Source: Chitinophagaceae bacterium (GTDB lineage: Bacteria > Bacteroidota > Bacteroidia > Chitinophagales > Chitinophagaceae). From it: a stretch of DNA of 24,406 bases. The position numbers and the translations under genes are program-made. The notes under the pieces are model-generated. The model saw only the letters and a list, made by a program, of their open reading frames with translations, was not told the origin of the DNA and made no database searches. The DNA lies in contig JACFNM010000003.1 in the NCBI GenBank assembly GCA_019454915.1, positions 1-24,406 on the forward strand. Reading direction: 5' to 3'. Shown one piece after another: positions 1-8,051 of this stretch; position 1 is the first letter of the stretch; each line of letters opens with the position of its first letter.

Positions 1-597
1 GAAAAAATTTCCGGTAAAAAATTTGATGTTTTCCTTAAAGAAAACCTCTTTGATCCTTTGGGTATGGATGATACCGGATTTTACCTGGATGCAAAACGGG
101 CGAATAGGCTGGTGAAGGTTCAATACCTTTCCCCCGCTGGCAACTGGGCGCATTATCCCACATCCTGGTATGATCCTGATTTCCCCGTGAAGGGAGCTAA
201 AACCTATTTTTCCGGAGGGGGCGGATTATCTTCCACTTCTTATGACTACGCTTTGTTTCTTCAGATGTATTTGAATAACGGTGAATTGAATGGAAAGAGG
301 ATTCTAAGCCCTAACACCATCAGAACGATAATGAGCAACCAGATAGGGAATTTGTGGGGTGACAACCCCGACAGCTATCACGGTCTGACTTTTAGTATTG
401 TTACAGAAAAGGGAGTCGGAAAAGGCGGATTGGGAAATACAGGGACTTTTAGTTGGGGCGGATATTTCAATACACAGGCTTTTGCCGATCCGCATGATCA
501 GGTTGTTGCTGTTTTGATGAAGCAGATGGAGCAGCCGGTGAAGGAAGAAACCGCATGGAAATTTCGGATACTCGTCAGCCAGGCAGTGGTGAAGTAA
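1..597 (+). CDS. Serine hydrolase, beta-lactamase family (class C-like), 3' part only
   Basis: The reading frame is open from base 1, so the start and the catalytic SxxK motif lie outside the window; about 198 C-terminal residues are visible. The stretch ENLFDPLGMDDTGFY, read from before the first in-window ATG, is the typical 'F.PLGM.DT.F' signature of the beta-lactamase (PF00144) hydrolase family, and a glycine-rich SGGGGLSST segment follows, as in this family just before the final helices. GGLGNTGTFSWGGYFNTQAF matches the C-terminal KTG-like strand region (HTG/TFSWGG) that lines the active site. Members are exported penicillin-binding-protein-like esterases or peptidases; the substrate cannot be told. 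The in-frame ATG at 58 is internal to the domain and is not the start. Family call firm, substrate unknown. Confidence 0.9.
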   Translation, partial: EKISGKKFDVFLKENLFDPLGMDDTGFYLDAKRANRLVKVQYLSPAGNWAHYPTSWYDPDFPVKGAKTYFSGGGGLSSTSYDYALFLQMYLNNGELNGKRILSPNTIRTIMSNQIGNLWGDNPDSYHGLTFSIVTEKGVGKGGLGNTGTFSWGGYFNTQAFADPHDQVVAVLMKQMEQPVKEETAWKFRILVSQAVVK

Positions 598-718
598 AAG
601 GGTAGCTAACCGTTCCGGATGATTACCGTTTAATCCTTATCTTTAAAACCAGTTTATCGTAATAGCATCTGTATCATGAACTGCAATAACTAAAGCAAAG
701 TTTTAAATCCTTAGCCTG

Positions 719-1330
719 TTGATATTGTTTTCTTTTTCATCCTGTGCGCAGAAAGGGTTTAAAATATATGCCTTAAAATATGCGATGCTGAAAGAGCCTC
801 CCGCTATCGCCAACTGGGTGGAAGGAGGTCCGGAGGATCAGTCCATTCCGGTGAGTTTTCATTTCTGGTTATTCAAAACGCTGGAAGGTAAAAATATTTT
901 GGTGGGCGCCGGTTGCCGGATAGACCTTCAGAACGCCATTGATTTTGGGCTGACAGATTTTGAGCGGCCCGATTCTGTTCTGATGCGTTTGTGTGTATCT
1001 CCTAATGCTATCTCCGATATTATCGTATCGCATCCGCACTGGGATAATATTGACGGACTTCCTCTGTTTCCCAATGCAAACGTATGGATACAGAAGGAAG
1101 ATTATCAGTATTATACCGGATAAGCCTGGCAGGGAGAATCGAAACCCGGTGGAGTGGCACAAAGAAATATCGAAAATCTGTTGCAGTTGAATATGAACGG
1201 TAAATTGAAATGGGTGGATGGGGATAACCAAAAGATTACGAAGGGAGTAACCGCTTATACCGGATCGAGGCATCCCTATAATTCACAGTATGTAGTGGTG
1301 CAGTCGAATCAGGATAGGGTAGTAATTTGA
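719..1330 (+). pseudogene. Decayed metallo-beta-lactamase-fold lipoprotein gene
   Basis: The frame begins with a lipoprotein-like hydrophobic stretch (LLILFSFSSCAQKG) and runs into a metallo-hydrolase core in which SHPHWDNIDGLP corresponds to the HxHxDH metal motif; the third His of HxH and the last His are replaced or shifted (HPHWDN). A TAA at 1121-1123 interrupts it after DYQYYTG. The same frame then continues with convincing family sequence (AWQGESKPGG, then WVDGDNQKITKGVTAYTGSRHPY) to a TGA at 1328-1330. The conserved region after the last visible strand is absent, so the 3' end is truncated. No ATG precedes the signal peptide: the frame is closed by TAA at 704-706, leaving only TTG at 719. 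Lost start, internal nonsense codon and missing tail together argue for a pseudogene; a sequencing error could explain only the TAA. Confidence 0.8.
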
Positions 1331-1373
1331 TTGCTTTTATTCATTACTTAGGGGCACGCTGGCTATTATTGTA

Positions 1374-3629
1374 CTAAAGTCCTAACTGTCTTAGTAAAGC
1401 GATGACCTGTTGATTGCCGGGATAATTGGTTTTAAGCGTCAGTGCGTAAGGAACTGCTTTTTCAGGTTGCCGCTGTTGGAGAAATAATACGCAGATGGCA
1501 TAATTGATGTCAAAGTCGTTGGGCGCCAGTTTCAGCGCATTCAGGTATTGCCGCTCGGCTTCTCCGGGCTGATTCTTCTGTTGCAGGAGGATGGCATAAT
1601 TATAATATACCCTCGGGTTGAGTGAGCGGAGTGCTATTGCTTTCTTAAGGTTTTCCTCCACTTTCACCAGGTTATTCATCTCGTTATACAATAAAGCGAG
1701 ATTGAAGTAGATGCGATCATTCTTACTGTCTACCTTGAGAGCATCTTCCAAAACCTTCAAGGCCTTATCATTTCGATTCGTGACATTATATAATGTGGAA
1801 AGGTTAAGCCTGGCATAATTCATGGTATTATCTTTTTCAAGCCCACGCAAATAAAACTTTTCCGCATTCGTATAGTCATGCAGTTGATAAAAATAATCGG
1901 CAGCCATCACGTTTCCTGCTGCAAAATCCGTTTGGTACATTAGATAGTCGTTGAGCTCTGAACTGGCCCTGGCGTATGGCTTTCCGAGGGATACAAATAA
2001 TTCGGGATTACTCAGGCCGACGAGTAAATTAGCGGTAGCAATTCTAACCGCCCGCACTTTGTCATGCAGCAAAGGAGTAGCCTTATCGAGCCATTGTTCT
2101 GACGGAAAGTGGATTAATCCGGTAACCGCCCTGTAGCGAACCTGGGCGTCCGGATGGTCGAGTTGTTCAAGGATGTTTTGCAGGCTTTGGCTGCTATTGA
2201 TACCTGAAATATAATGCACCGCAGTCGCCTGGATAATAGATGGCGCGGAGGTATCTTTCAAAATTTTCACCAGGTGATCCAGGGCATCGGCGTCCATATT
2301 ACTTCCCGGAACGAGGTCTTCTGCGAAATGATATTTTCTTTCCGGTCCATACCATTTGATGATGGCTTCATTGGCCCATGTATAAGATTTATCGCGGTGG
2401 CAGTTGTTACAGGCGTTGGGTGTTCCGTACTTAACGGATAAATCCGGACGGGGCGCTCTGAAAATATGATCATGTCTCAGGTCGTTGCCCATATAATACC
2501 TGGAGGGCATGTGACAGTTCTTACATAGGGCGCCGTCTGTAGTTATCGGATGAAAGGTGTGCTCCGGGCTGTCGTAATTCTTTTTGGTATGACATTGATT
2601 GCACACACCGTTGCCGGTAATGATTAATTGCCCTGAATGGGGATTGTGACAATTGCTGCATTTGACCCCGTGTTTATACATCTGGCTTTGCAGGAAAGAA
2701 GCATAGGTATAGTCTTCATCTTTAGCCTGCCCATCGGCATAATAGAATTCATTACTGGGAATTTCAGGTATATAATTGTCTAAAATCTCAGTAGTGGCAA
2801 GCAGGTTCGCGCTGATTTCCCCGCGTCGTGCATGGCAGGGAAAACAGGAAACCATTTCGGTTTGCTGGCTGCTGTTTTTCGCCAATTGCAAAAAAGAACC
2901 CGGTTGCTTTTTCCCGTTTTTGTATTCATCACTTTCTATATAAAGTGTATGATTTTTCGCCGGCCCATGACAACTTTCGCAACTCACGGTTATCTGACTG
3001 TAGGTAGTATGATAGCTGTCGGTTTCAAAAGAATAATTCTTTTTATAATTGGTGGTATGGCAGGCGCCGCAGGTTGTATTCCAGTTCTGTGCATTGCCCG
3101 TCCAGTGGAGCCAGTCGCCATGGGGTATTTTTTCTCCGCTGTATTGATGAAACCATTTCTTTTTCCGACTGTCCCAGCTCTGCCGGGTCACCTGTAATCG
3201 GCCCCGGTCAAATTCCACGAGGTACTGTTGCAAGGGATAGTAACCAAATGTGAATTTAACTTCGTAGTCCTGGTTCTTTCCATCCGGCCCTTCGGTATTG
3301 ATATAGAATTTCCCGTCCTTCTTAAAAAACCTGCTGGTGACACCATCCGCTGAATAGGTTTGATTATTGAAATCTCCCAAAACCGTAGAATCATTTGCTA
3401 CCTCCATAGCTTTATAGTGGTCGGAGGTCAGCCACTCATCGTGCTCCTTTTGGTGACAGGTCTTACAAGTGGCATCACCTATATATTCATTGGACGAAAA
3501 GGATAATGGTTTTTCGGGCTGAGAACATTGAACGATAAACAACCCTGCGGATAAGAATAAAATAATACCTGATACTACCTGTAAGTACTTGGATTGAATA
3601 AATAGATGCCGGTTGAAGATAACTTTCAC
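1374..3629 (-). CDS. Octahaem c-type cytochrome lipoprotein with HEAT-like and TPR repeats
   Basis: This is a 751-residue exported protein. A hydrophobic N-terminus ends in FIVQC (Cys35), a probable lipoprotein signal. Eight CXXCH haem-binding motifs lie at about residues 55-59, 187-191, 217-221, 262-266, 324-328, 343-347, 369-373 and 407-411, consistent with the cytochrome c554-like (multihaem) fold and periplasmic electron transfer. Residues ~450-560 look like HEAT repeats (HPDAQVRYRAVTGLIHFP), and ~600-751 are tandem TPRs (DKALKVLEDALKVDSKNDRIYFN and two more). The start is a GTG; no in-frame ATG was found nearby upstream and the signal peptide begins there. The gene faces the acyltransferase at 3906 divergently and has no haem-maturation genes nearby. 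Family members of this haem-plus-TPR architecture are mostly uncharacterised; donor and acceptor are unknown. Confidence 0.88.
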   Translation of the reverse strand: MKVIFNRHLFIQSKYLQVVSGIILFLSAGLFIVQCSQPEKPLSFSSNEYIGDATCKTCHQKEHDEWLTSDHYKAMEVANDSTVLGDFNNQTYSADGVTSRFFKKDGKFYINTEGPDGKNQDYEVKFTFGYYPLQQYLVEFDRGRLQVTRQSWDSRKKKWFHQYSGEKIPHGDWLHWTGNAQNWNTTCGACHTTNYKKNYSFETDSYHTTYSQITVSCESCHGPAKNHTLYIESDEYKNGKKQPGSFLQLAKNSSQQTEMVSCFPCHARRGEISANLLATTEILDNYIPEIPSNEFYYADGQAKDEDYTYASFLQSQMYKHGVKCSNCHNPHSGQLIITGNGVCNQCHTKKNYDSPEHTFHPITTDGALCKNCHMPSRYYMGNDLRHDHIFRAPRPDLSVKYGTPNACNNCHRDKSYTWANEAIIKWYGPERKYHFAEDLVPGSNMDADALDHLVKILKDTSAPSIIQATAVHYISGINSSQSLQNILEQLDHPDAQVRYRAVTGLIHFPSEQWLDKATPLLHDKVRAVRIATANLLVGLSNPELFVSLGKPYARASSELNDYLMYQTDFAAGNVMAADYFYQLHDYTNAEKFYLRGLEKDNTMNYARLNLSTLYNVTNRNDKALKVLEDALKVDSKNDRIYFNLALLYNEMNNLVKVEENLKKAIALRSLNPRVYYNYAILLQQKNQPGEAERQYLNALKLAPNDFDINYAICVLFLQQRQPEKAVPYALTLKTNYPGNQQVIALLRQLGL

Positions 3630-3840
3630 TTTTTTGGAGTATTGTCGGTTAATTCCTATTCTGCGAATTGTTGGGATTCTTTTTCTATAGTAGAGTAAAA
3701 TGACTGAACACGAAAAGAATGATTTGAAAAGAGGTTTTTTTCAGTAGTGACGGTTGTTTTATTTGGGTAAATTTTATCCGGTAGTTGTGTGCGATTTCCT
3801 TTGCACTCTGGATTTTCCGATATTAGTAATTATTTTAAAC

Positions 3841-3848
3841 TATATTTG
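3841..3848 (+). promoter_or_regulatory. Possible Bacteroidota -7 element (TATATTTG) for the acyltransferase operon
   Basis: TATATTTG fits the TAnnTTTG consensus of the main Bacteroidota sigma factor and lies about 58 bases before the ATG at 3906. No good TTTG/TTG -33 element stands at the usual 17-23 base spacing; the nearest TTTG (3800-3803) is 37 bases away. It is therefore a half-supported promoter. Confidence 0.4.
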
Positions 3849-3905
3849 AACTAAGTTGATTTGTTCATGAGGTGACCCGAAAATCTACAGCATGATTCTT
3901 ATGAT

Positions 3906-5132
3906 ATGACATCTATTGATTTCACAAAACGGGATAGAGGTATTGATCATCTGCGTGCGATTACCATGGTCGTGATGATTTTTGTTAACGACTTCTGGAA
4001 AATACATGACGTCCCGCACTGGCTGGAACATGCTAAATTTGGTGAAGACTTTATGGGATTGTCCGACGTGGTTTTCCCTGTTTTTCTATTTGTTGTCGGT
4101 ATGTCTATACCTTATGCGATTGAAAGAAGATTTAGTAAGGGGCTTCCGGGTGAATCAACGGTGGGTCATATTTTTACGAGAAGTTTTGCCTTGCTGATCA
4201 TGGGGGCATTTATCGTTAATTCGGAATCCAGATTATCACCTGAGGTCGCTTACCCGATAGGCGTGTACTGGATATTAATGGTGATCGCATTTCTTCTTAT
4301 CTGGAACCAGTATCCCAAAGCCGGAAACAGAAACCGGCAGCGTATTTTTTCTTTGTTGAAGTGGATTGGAATAGCTGTTTTATTTTATCTCGCGATTAGT
4401 TTCAGAGATCCGAAAGGAGGTGTTTTCACTGCGGGCTGGTGGGGCATACTGGGATTAATCGGATGGTCTTATCTGTTTTCTGCTTTGATTTATGTTTTCA
4501 CGCGTGACCGCTTAAGATACCTGGTACCTGTCTGGATAGCGCTGGTCGTCATTTGTATGCTGGGAACGCGCCTGAAAGAAGCCCATGGGGGAGAAGCGTT
4601 TCTTGCATTGCCGCGGCCAAATTTTTATAATGATTTGCTGAATATATTTAATGTGGGCAATGGCGCCCTGGTGGCTTTTACGATGGGAGGCATTATCTTT
4701 TCTTTAGTGGTAGCGAGAGTGAACCGGTTTACCCTGAAAAGGAAAGCGGCATATTTAATCAGTGCGGTGGCTGTTTTGTTTATTGCGGGCTATATTTCCC
4801 GCAATTACTGGATAGTTTCTAAATTGAGTGCAAGCCCTCCCTGGATCTTTTATGTGACGGCGATAGCGATAGTTATCTATAGTCTGCTATCATGGCTGGC
4901 TCAAACCGGTAGAGATGGCTGGCTGAAGCTAATAAGTCCGGCCGGTACGGCTACGCTCACCTGCTATCTGCTGCCTTATGTATCTTATGCATTGGCTGAC
5001 TTAACCGGCATTTCATTACCCGATTGGTTTACATATCAGCCCTGGGGATTGGTAAATAGTTTTTTATTTGCCCTCCTGATGGTGGGGATTACCTGGATTT
5101 TAGGAAGAGTCCATATCAAGCTGAAGATTTAA
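3906..5132 (+). CDS. DUF5009 / HGSNAT-like membrane acyltransferase
   Basis: This 408-residue protein has roughly 11-12 hydrophobic segments (for example ~14-31, 50-68, 88-104, 178-198, 312-330 and 378-400). The opening RDRGIDHLRAITMVVMIFVN and the FPVFLFVVGMSIPYA segment are typical of bacterial homologues of heparan-alpha-glucosaminide N-acetyltransferase (NagX/YeiB-like; DUF5009). Known relatives carry an acetyl group across the membrane from acetyl-CoA to a sugar amine; whether this one does is inference. The next gene starts 27 bases after the stop on the same strand, so the two are probably co-transcribed, and the partner is a glycosidase-like lipoprotein. That makes acetylation of a glycan fragment in the periplasm a reasonable guess. 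Confidence 0.85.
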   Translation: MTSIDFTKRDRGIDHLRAITMVVMIFVNDFWKIHDVPHWLEHAKFGEDFMGLSDVVFPVFLFVVGMSIPYAIERRFSKGLPGESTVGHIFTRSFALLIMGAFIVNSESRLSPEVAYPIGVYWILMVIAFLLIWNQYPKAGNRNRQRIFSLLKWIGIAVLFYLAISFRDPKGGVFTAGWWGILGLIGWSYLFSALIYVFTRDRLRYLVPVWIALVVICMLGTRLKEAHGGEAFLALPRPNFYNDLLNIFNVGNGALVAFTMGGIIFSLVVARVNRFTLKRKAAYLISAVAVLFIAGYISRNYWIVSKLSASPPWIFYVTAIAIVIYSLLSWLAQTGRDGWLKLISPAGTATLTCYLLPYVSYALADLTGISLPDWFTYQPWGLVNSFLFALLMVGITWILGRVHIKLKI

Positions 5133-5159
5133 TGATGAATCTCTTTAATTTTCGAATAC

Positions 5160-6731
5160 ATGAAACAATTACCCCTGTTACTAACTGCCTTATCGTTCAG
5201 TTTTTTATTTGCCTGTAATGAAAATAAAGTTGAGAAGAAGGAATATCCGGTGTTCTGGTCCTGGCTGGACTATCGTCCTACAATGAATTTTGATTCGGTT
5301 TGCGCTATAATCAAAGAAACCGGTATTGACGGACTTTTGCTGAATGCACCTACACCTGATGATTACCGGGTAGCAATACCCATTGCCCATCAGTATGGAA
5401 TACAGGTGTATGCCTGGTTGTGGACGATGAATGTGGAACACGAACGTGAAAAGGTTTTGAAAGAACATCCTGACTGGTTTAGTGTGAACCGTAAAGGAGA
5501 AAGCCTCGCCGATACCAAAGCTTATGTGGATTATTATAAATTTATGTGTCCCGCGCTTCCTGAAGTGAGGCAACATATCAGGGATAAGGTGAAAGCTTAT
5601 TGTGAAGTGGAAGGACTGGACGGGATTGCGATAGATTATCATCGTTTTGTGGATGTGATTTTGCCGACTACCCTTTGGCCGAGATACGGTATTGTGCAGG
5701 ATCGTGAATACCCGGAATGGGATTTCGGTTATCATCCGGCTATGATCAGCCTGTTTCAGGAAAAATTTGGTTACGATCCGCGTGAGCAGGAAGATCCGTC
5801 AAAAGATGAAAAGTGGCTTCAGTTCCGTTGCGACCAGATCACCGAAGTGGCGAACGAGATTGCCGACGTGGTACATTCCTATGGTAAAGTGATGGCGGCT
5901 TCGCCATTTCCAACTCCTTCAATGGCGCGTGCCATGGTTCGTCAGGATTGGGGTAAATGGAACCTGGACATCGTTTTTCCAATGGTGTACCACAATTTCT
6001 ATACGGGTGATGTAAGTTTCATCGCCGATTGTACCATTGATAATGTGAAGCAGAAGAATTCCATGACTACCCTCTATTGCGGCATGACGGCAACGGATGG
6101 AGCGGAGATGTTTGAATCCATGGATGCCGCTTTGCAGAACGGCGCGGAAGGCATCGCCGTGTTTACCGTGTCCGGACTAAGATCACCTGAAGTACGCTCT
6201 CGGTTTAAGGAATATTCGGATAGCGTGAGGACGGTGAAACGTACCGGGGTTAAAGATGCAGCGGTAAATGTAAATGCGGTGGTAAATACCAATCCGTTTG
6301 AGAAGCCGAAAATAATGGAAGGGGTGCAGATGCGTATGAAGGCTTATTTAAGTCTGGCAAAAGCGTCTAAGAACCCCTTGTTGAAGAAGAACTGGGAAGG
6401 GTTGGAAAAACGTGCCATAGGAGCCATGCAGGTGAATACTTCGGATGACTATATCAGGCGTTTAAGTTTCCCGATGAGACGGAGCCAGGGTCCGGATCCT
6501 GAGATGGTGGCCATTGCAGAGCAGTTCAAGTCCGATGCCGGCGCCATGGAATTAAAGCCGGGAGAGTATGCTTTATCGGATGAGTATGGTTATACCAGGC
6601 ACTATAAGGTTACGGAGCAAAACAGCAAAGTGGTATTTAATATTACCTTTTATTTTTACGGAGGCGTAATTTCCGGTTGGAGTGTAGAGCCGGATAGTGC
6701 GTCCTATGACGCGTATAAGGGCTCCGTTTAA
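5160..6731 (+). CDS. GH10-like (GHL10-type) TIM-barrel lipoprotein, putative glycoside hydrolase
   Basis: This 523-residue protein has a signal peptide ending at FLFACN (Cys19), so it is a lipoprotein. Residues ~28-345 have the alternating pattern of a glycosidase barrel: FWSWLDYRP, GIDGLLLNAPTPDDYR, YGIQVYAWLW, a DWFSVNRKGES loop, EGLDGIAIDYHRFVD (Asp159 at a barrel strand end), MAASPFPTP and LDIVFPMVYHNFY. This is the layout of the bacterial family-10-like hydrolases (GHL10, PF02638-type). D159 is a candidate acid/base residue, but I cannot assign the catalytic pair. Residues ~380-523 form a separate C-terminal region of unknown function. It is the second gene of a pair with the HGSNAT-like acyltransferase. 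Substrate unknown; fold call fairly firm. Confidence 0.82.
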   Translation: MKQLPLLLTALSFSFLFACNENKVEKKEYPVFWSWLDYRPTMNFDSVCAIIKETGIDGLLLNAPTPDDYRVAIPIAHQYGIQVYAWLWTMNVEHEREKVLKEHPDWFSVNRKGESLADTKAYVDYYKFMCPALPEVRQHIRDKVKAYCEVEGLDGIAIDYHRFVDVILPTTLWPRYGIVQDREYPEWDFGYHPAMISLFQEKFGYDPREQEDPSKDEKWLQFRCDQITEVANEIADVVHSYGKVMAASPFPTPSMARAMVRQDWGKWNLDIVFPMVYHNFYTGDVSFIADCTIDNVKQKNSMTTLYCGMTATDGAEMFESMDAALQNGAEGIAVFTVSGLRSPEVRSRFKEYSDSVRTVKRTGVKDAAVNVNAVVNTNPFEKPKIMEGVQMRMKAYLSLAKASKNPLLKKNWEGLEKRAIGAMQVNTSDDYIRRLSFPMRRSQGPDPEMVAIAEQFKSDAGAMELKPGEYALSDEYGYTRHYKVTEQNSKVVFNITFYFYGGVISGWSVEPDSASYDAYKGSV

Positions 6732-6738
6732 TCATACA

Positions 6739-6880
6739 TCGCGGTCGGCGCCGCAGGTCCGCGGAGCAATGTGAGAATGGAGGAAATGTGGTGATGCTAA
6801 AAATGCGAGCGGTCATTAGCACAGGTCAGACCGCTTATGCAAAGTTGTTTCTGTTATCTCATCTGCGCTATCTGCAGAAG
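6739..6880. repeat. Long direct repeat, copy A (left of the PIN module)
   Basis: This copy shares an ordered series of blocks with copy B at 7752-7921: TCGCGGTC, then CCGCAGG-CCGCGGAG, AATGTGAGAATGG, GGAAATG, AATGTGGT-ATG, TGCGAG, and finally TTTCTGTTATCTCATCTGC followed by CTATCTGC. The middle differs by substitutions and small indels. Copy A also holds a possible hairpin, AGCGGTC (6808-6814) against GACCGCT (6829-6835), that copy B lacks. No coding capacity is apparent. The two copies have the same orientation and enclose the toxin-antitoxin genes. Confidence 0.8.
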
Positions 6881-6944
6881 GTTGTTCCCGCTGATTCCGC
6901 CCGTTGTAAGGAGACCGAAAAGTCCTTGCTAATATAATCTGCCG

Positions 6945-7397
6945 TTACCTATTACCCTCTTTGTTTGCTCGCCAATTAAAAAGGTCATCGGTTGTAATAA
7001 AATTCGCAAATCCTTTTTTGTGGAGCCCTTTCATAAGTGCTTTGTCACCACTCCATATTTTACAACGAAAATGTTTAGAATATGCGATGTACTGGGTGTC
7101 CTTCGGGTCAATGTCGGCTAATAGTTTTTCAGATTCAAGCCAGATTGATAAACTGATTTGTTCTTCTGAAATAAATGTGATGTCCTTGCAAATTTGAAAT
7201 TCTGATTCGCGCACCTGTTCCATAGTCATGCCGGAAATTTCGCAGAGACGCGGGTAATGTTTGAAAATTTCCTGACGTAAAAAGTCCGGAGCTATAAATT
7301 CCAGATATTTTCGGGAATTAATAAGCAGGTCGCCAATTTTCCCTTTAGAATTTAGAATTGCACTGAAGACAATGTTTGCGTCAACAATTACCCTCAC
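6945..7397 (-). CDS. PIN-domain toxin of a type II toxin-antitoxin pair
   Basis: This 150-residue protein spans one PIN domain. The first strand MRVIVDANIVFSAIL carries Asp6; Glu43 lies in LRQEIFKHYP; Asp97 and Asp100 lie in DIDPKDTQYIAYS; Asp118 lies in IWSGDKALM. These match the acidic metal-binding residues of PIN ribonucleases, so an RNA-cleaving toxin is likely; the RNA target cannot be told. It belongs to the 'putative toxin component, PIN family' group rather than classical VapC by length and wording of motifs. The start is GTG, and its bases GTGA overlap the antitoxin stop by four, indicating translational coupling. The whole module sits between two direct repeats, which suggests it was acquired as a unit. 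Confidence 0.85.
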   Translation of the reverse strand: MRVIVDANIVFSAILNSKGKIGDLLINSRKYLEFIAPDFLRQEIFKHYPRLCEISGMTMEQVRESEFQICKDITFISEEQISLSIWLESEKLLADIDPKDTQYIAYSKHFRCKIWSGDKALMKGLHKKGFANFITTDDLFNWRANKEGNR

Positions 7398-7600
7398 TTG
7401 ATAAAACGTTTACGGTTTTTCTCCCACCATGATGCGTTGACTTCATCGGCAAGTTTATCAACTTCAGATTGTTTTACTTTGCTCTTTGATGTTGCTTCAA
7501 GGTATTTGATATAGTCAATCAATCGTTGTAGTCCAAAGCTATCAACAGAAGAAGAGACAGTAATTGTTATCTTATTATTACTTGTTCTTTCTATGAGCAT
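7394..7600 (-). CDS. Antitoxin partner of the PIN toxin
   Basis: This is a 68-residue protein upstream of, and overlapping by four bases, the PIN toxin gene. A short beta-rich start (NKITITVSS) is followed by a helical region (GLQRLIDYIKYLEATSKS) and a basic, aromatic tail (NASWWEKNRKRFIK). A tail of this W-W-x-x-N-x-x-R-F kind recurs in small antitoxins paired with PIN proteins in Bacteroidota, where it probably occupies the toxin's active site. The N-terminus may bind DNA for autoregulation, but no HTH or clear ribbon motif is visible. The ATG at 7600 is preceded by only a weak AAGG. Role is inferred mainly from position and size. Confidence 0.75.
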   Translation of the reverse strand: MLIERTSNNKITITVSSSVDSFGLQRLIDYIKYLEATSKSKVKQSEVDKLADEVNASWWEKNRKRFIK

Positions 7601-7705
7601 TACCTTAATTCATTTTGGAGTTTAAAGATAGAATAAATAGTCCATCTTTAATGAAATTGTTAATCGGGAAGATCGTTCGTCTCAAGGGCGGCTTACAGAG
7701 CCGTT

Positions 7706-7746
7706 TTCTACTATTTCATCCGCGTTTTCCAGCGTGATCTACGGGA
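7706..7746. repeat. Short diverged third copy of the repeat's 3' end
   Basis: TTTCATCCGCG, then TGATCTACGGGA, resembles the last part of copies A and B (CATCTGCGC-TATCTGCGGA) with a few substitutions and a short insertion. It lies directly before copy B, which makes the right side of the PIN module a partial tandem of the repeat end plus a full copy. Similarity is modest. Confidence 0.45.
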
Positions 7747-7751
7747 GATGG

Positions 7752-7921
7752 TCGCGGTCAGTACCGCAGGCCCGCGGAGGAATGTGAGAAATGTGAGAAA
7801 TGTGAGAATGGGGGAAATGGGAGAATGGGGGGAATGTGGTAATGTTAAAAGTGCGAGGGGTCGATACCGACGGGCCGGTTGCGACGCTATTTCTGTTATC
7901 TCATCTGCACTATCTGCGGAA
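7752..7921. repeat. Long direct repeat, copy B (right of the PIN module)
   Basis: This is the partner of copy A (6739-6880). The 5' block (TCGCGGTC to CCGCGGAGG) and the 3' block (TTTCTGTTATCTCATCTGCAC, then TATCTGCGGAA) are well kept. The middle is longer because a G/A-rich AATGTGAGA-type stretch has expanded. The 450-base gap from 7601 to 8051 holds this copy, a short third copy and a possible promoter; I see no gene in it. Confidence 0.8.
7781..7807. repeat. Three perfect tandem copies of a 9-base unit (AATGTGAGA)
   Basis: The unit occurs at 7781-7789, 7790-7798 and 7799-7807, followed by degenerate ATGGGGG/ATGGGAG copies to about 7843. Copy A has only one unit at the matching place, so this is a local expansion inside copy B, most simply by replication slippage. 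Confidence 0.85.
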
Positions 7922-7951
7922 ATCTTTCAACGTTGTAATTAGTCCGGCGCC

Positions 7952-7959
7952 TATATTTG
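7952..7959 (+). promoter_or_regulatory. Possible -7 element (TATATTTG) for the pirin gene
   Basis: TATATTTG matches TAnnTTTG. A TTG at 7933-7935 is 16 bases upstream, just under the usual spacing. The start codon is at 8052, giving a leader of roughly 85 bases that includes a small CCCGA/TCGGG hairpin (about 7976-7991). Confidence 0.45.
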
Positions 7960-8051
7960 CGCAGGTTGAAATACCCCCGACCGTATTCGGGAACAGGTGG
8001 ATGACGATCTAATTTGTTAACTTTAAGGATTATTACACTTTAATTGTCAGG

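Noticed and set aside
1121..1123. In-frame TAA as a recoded codon
   Set aside because: The gene also lacks a start and its 3' end, and no recoding signal is seen; ordinary decay is simpler.
869..1273. 134-codon minus-strand frame
   Set aside because: It lies opposite the decayed metallo-hydrolase gene; its composition is that of an antisense shadow.
5205..5735. 176-codon minus-strand frame
   Set aside because: Antisense of the clearly coding GH10-like barrel.
7781..7807. Short regularly spaced repeats as a CRISPR array
   Set aside because: The 9-base units abut each other without spacers and no cas genes are present.
7748..7942. 64-codon plus-strand frame with NVRNVRNVRMGEMGEWGE repeats
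   Set aside because: It is the translation of the AATGTGAGA tandem repeat inside copy B; no start context and no protein family resemblance.
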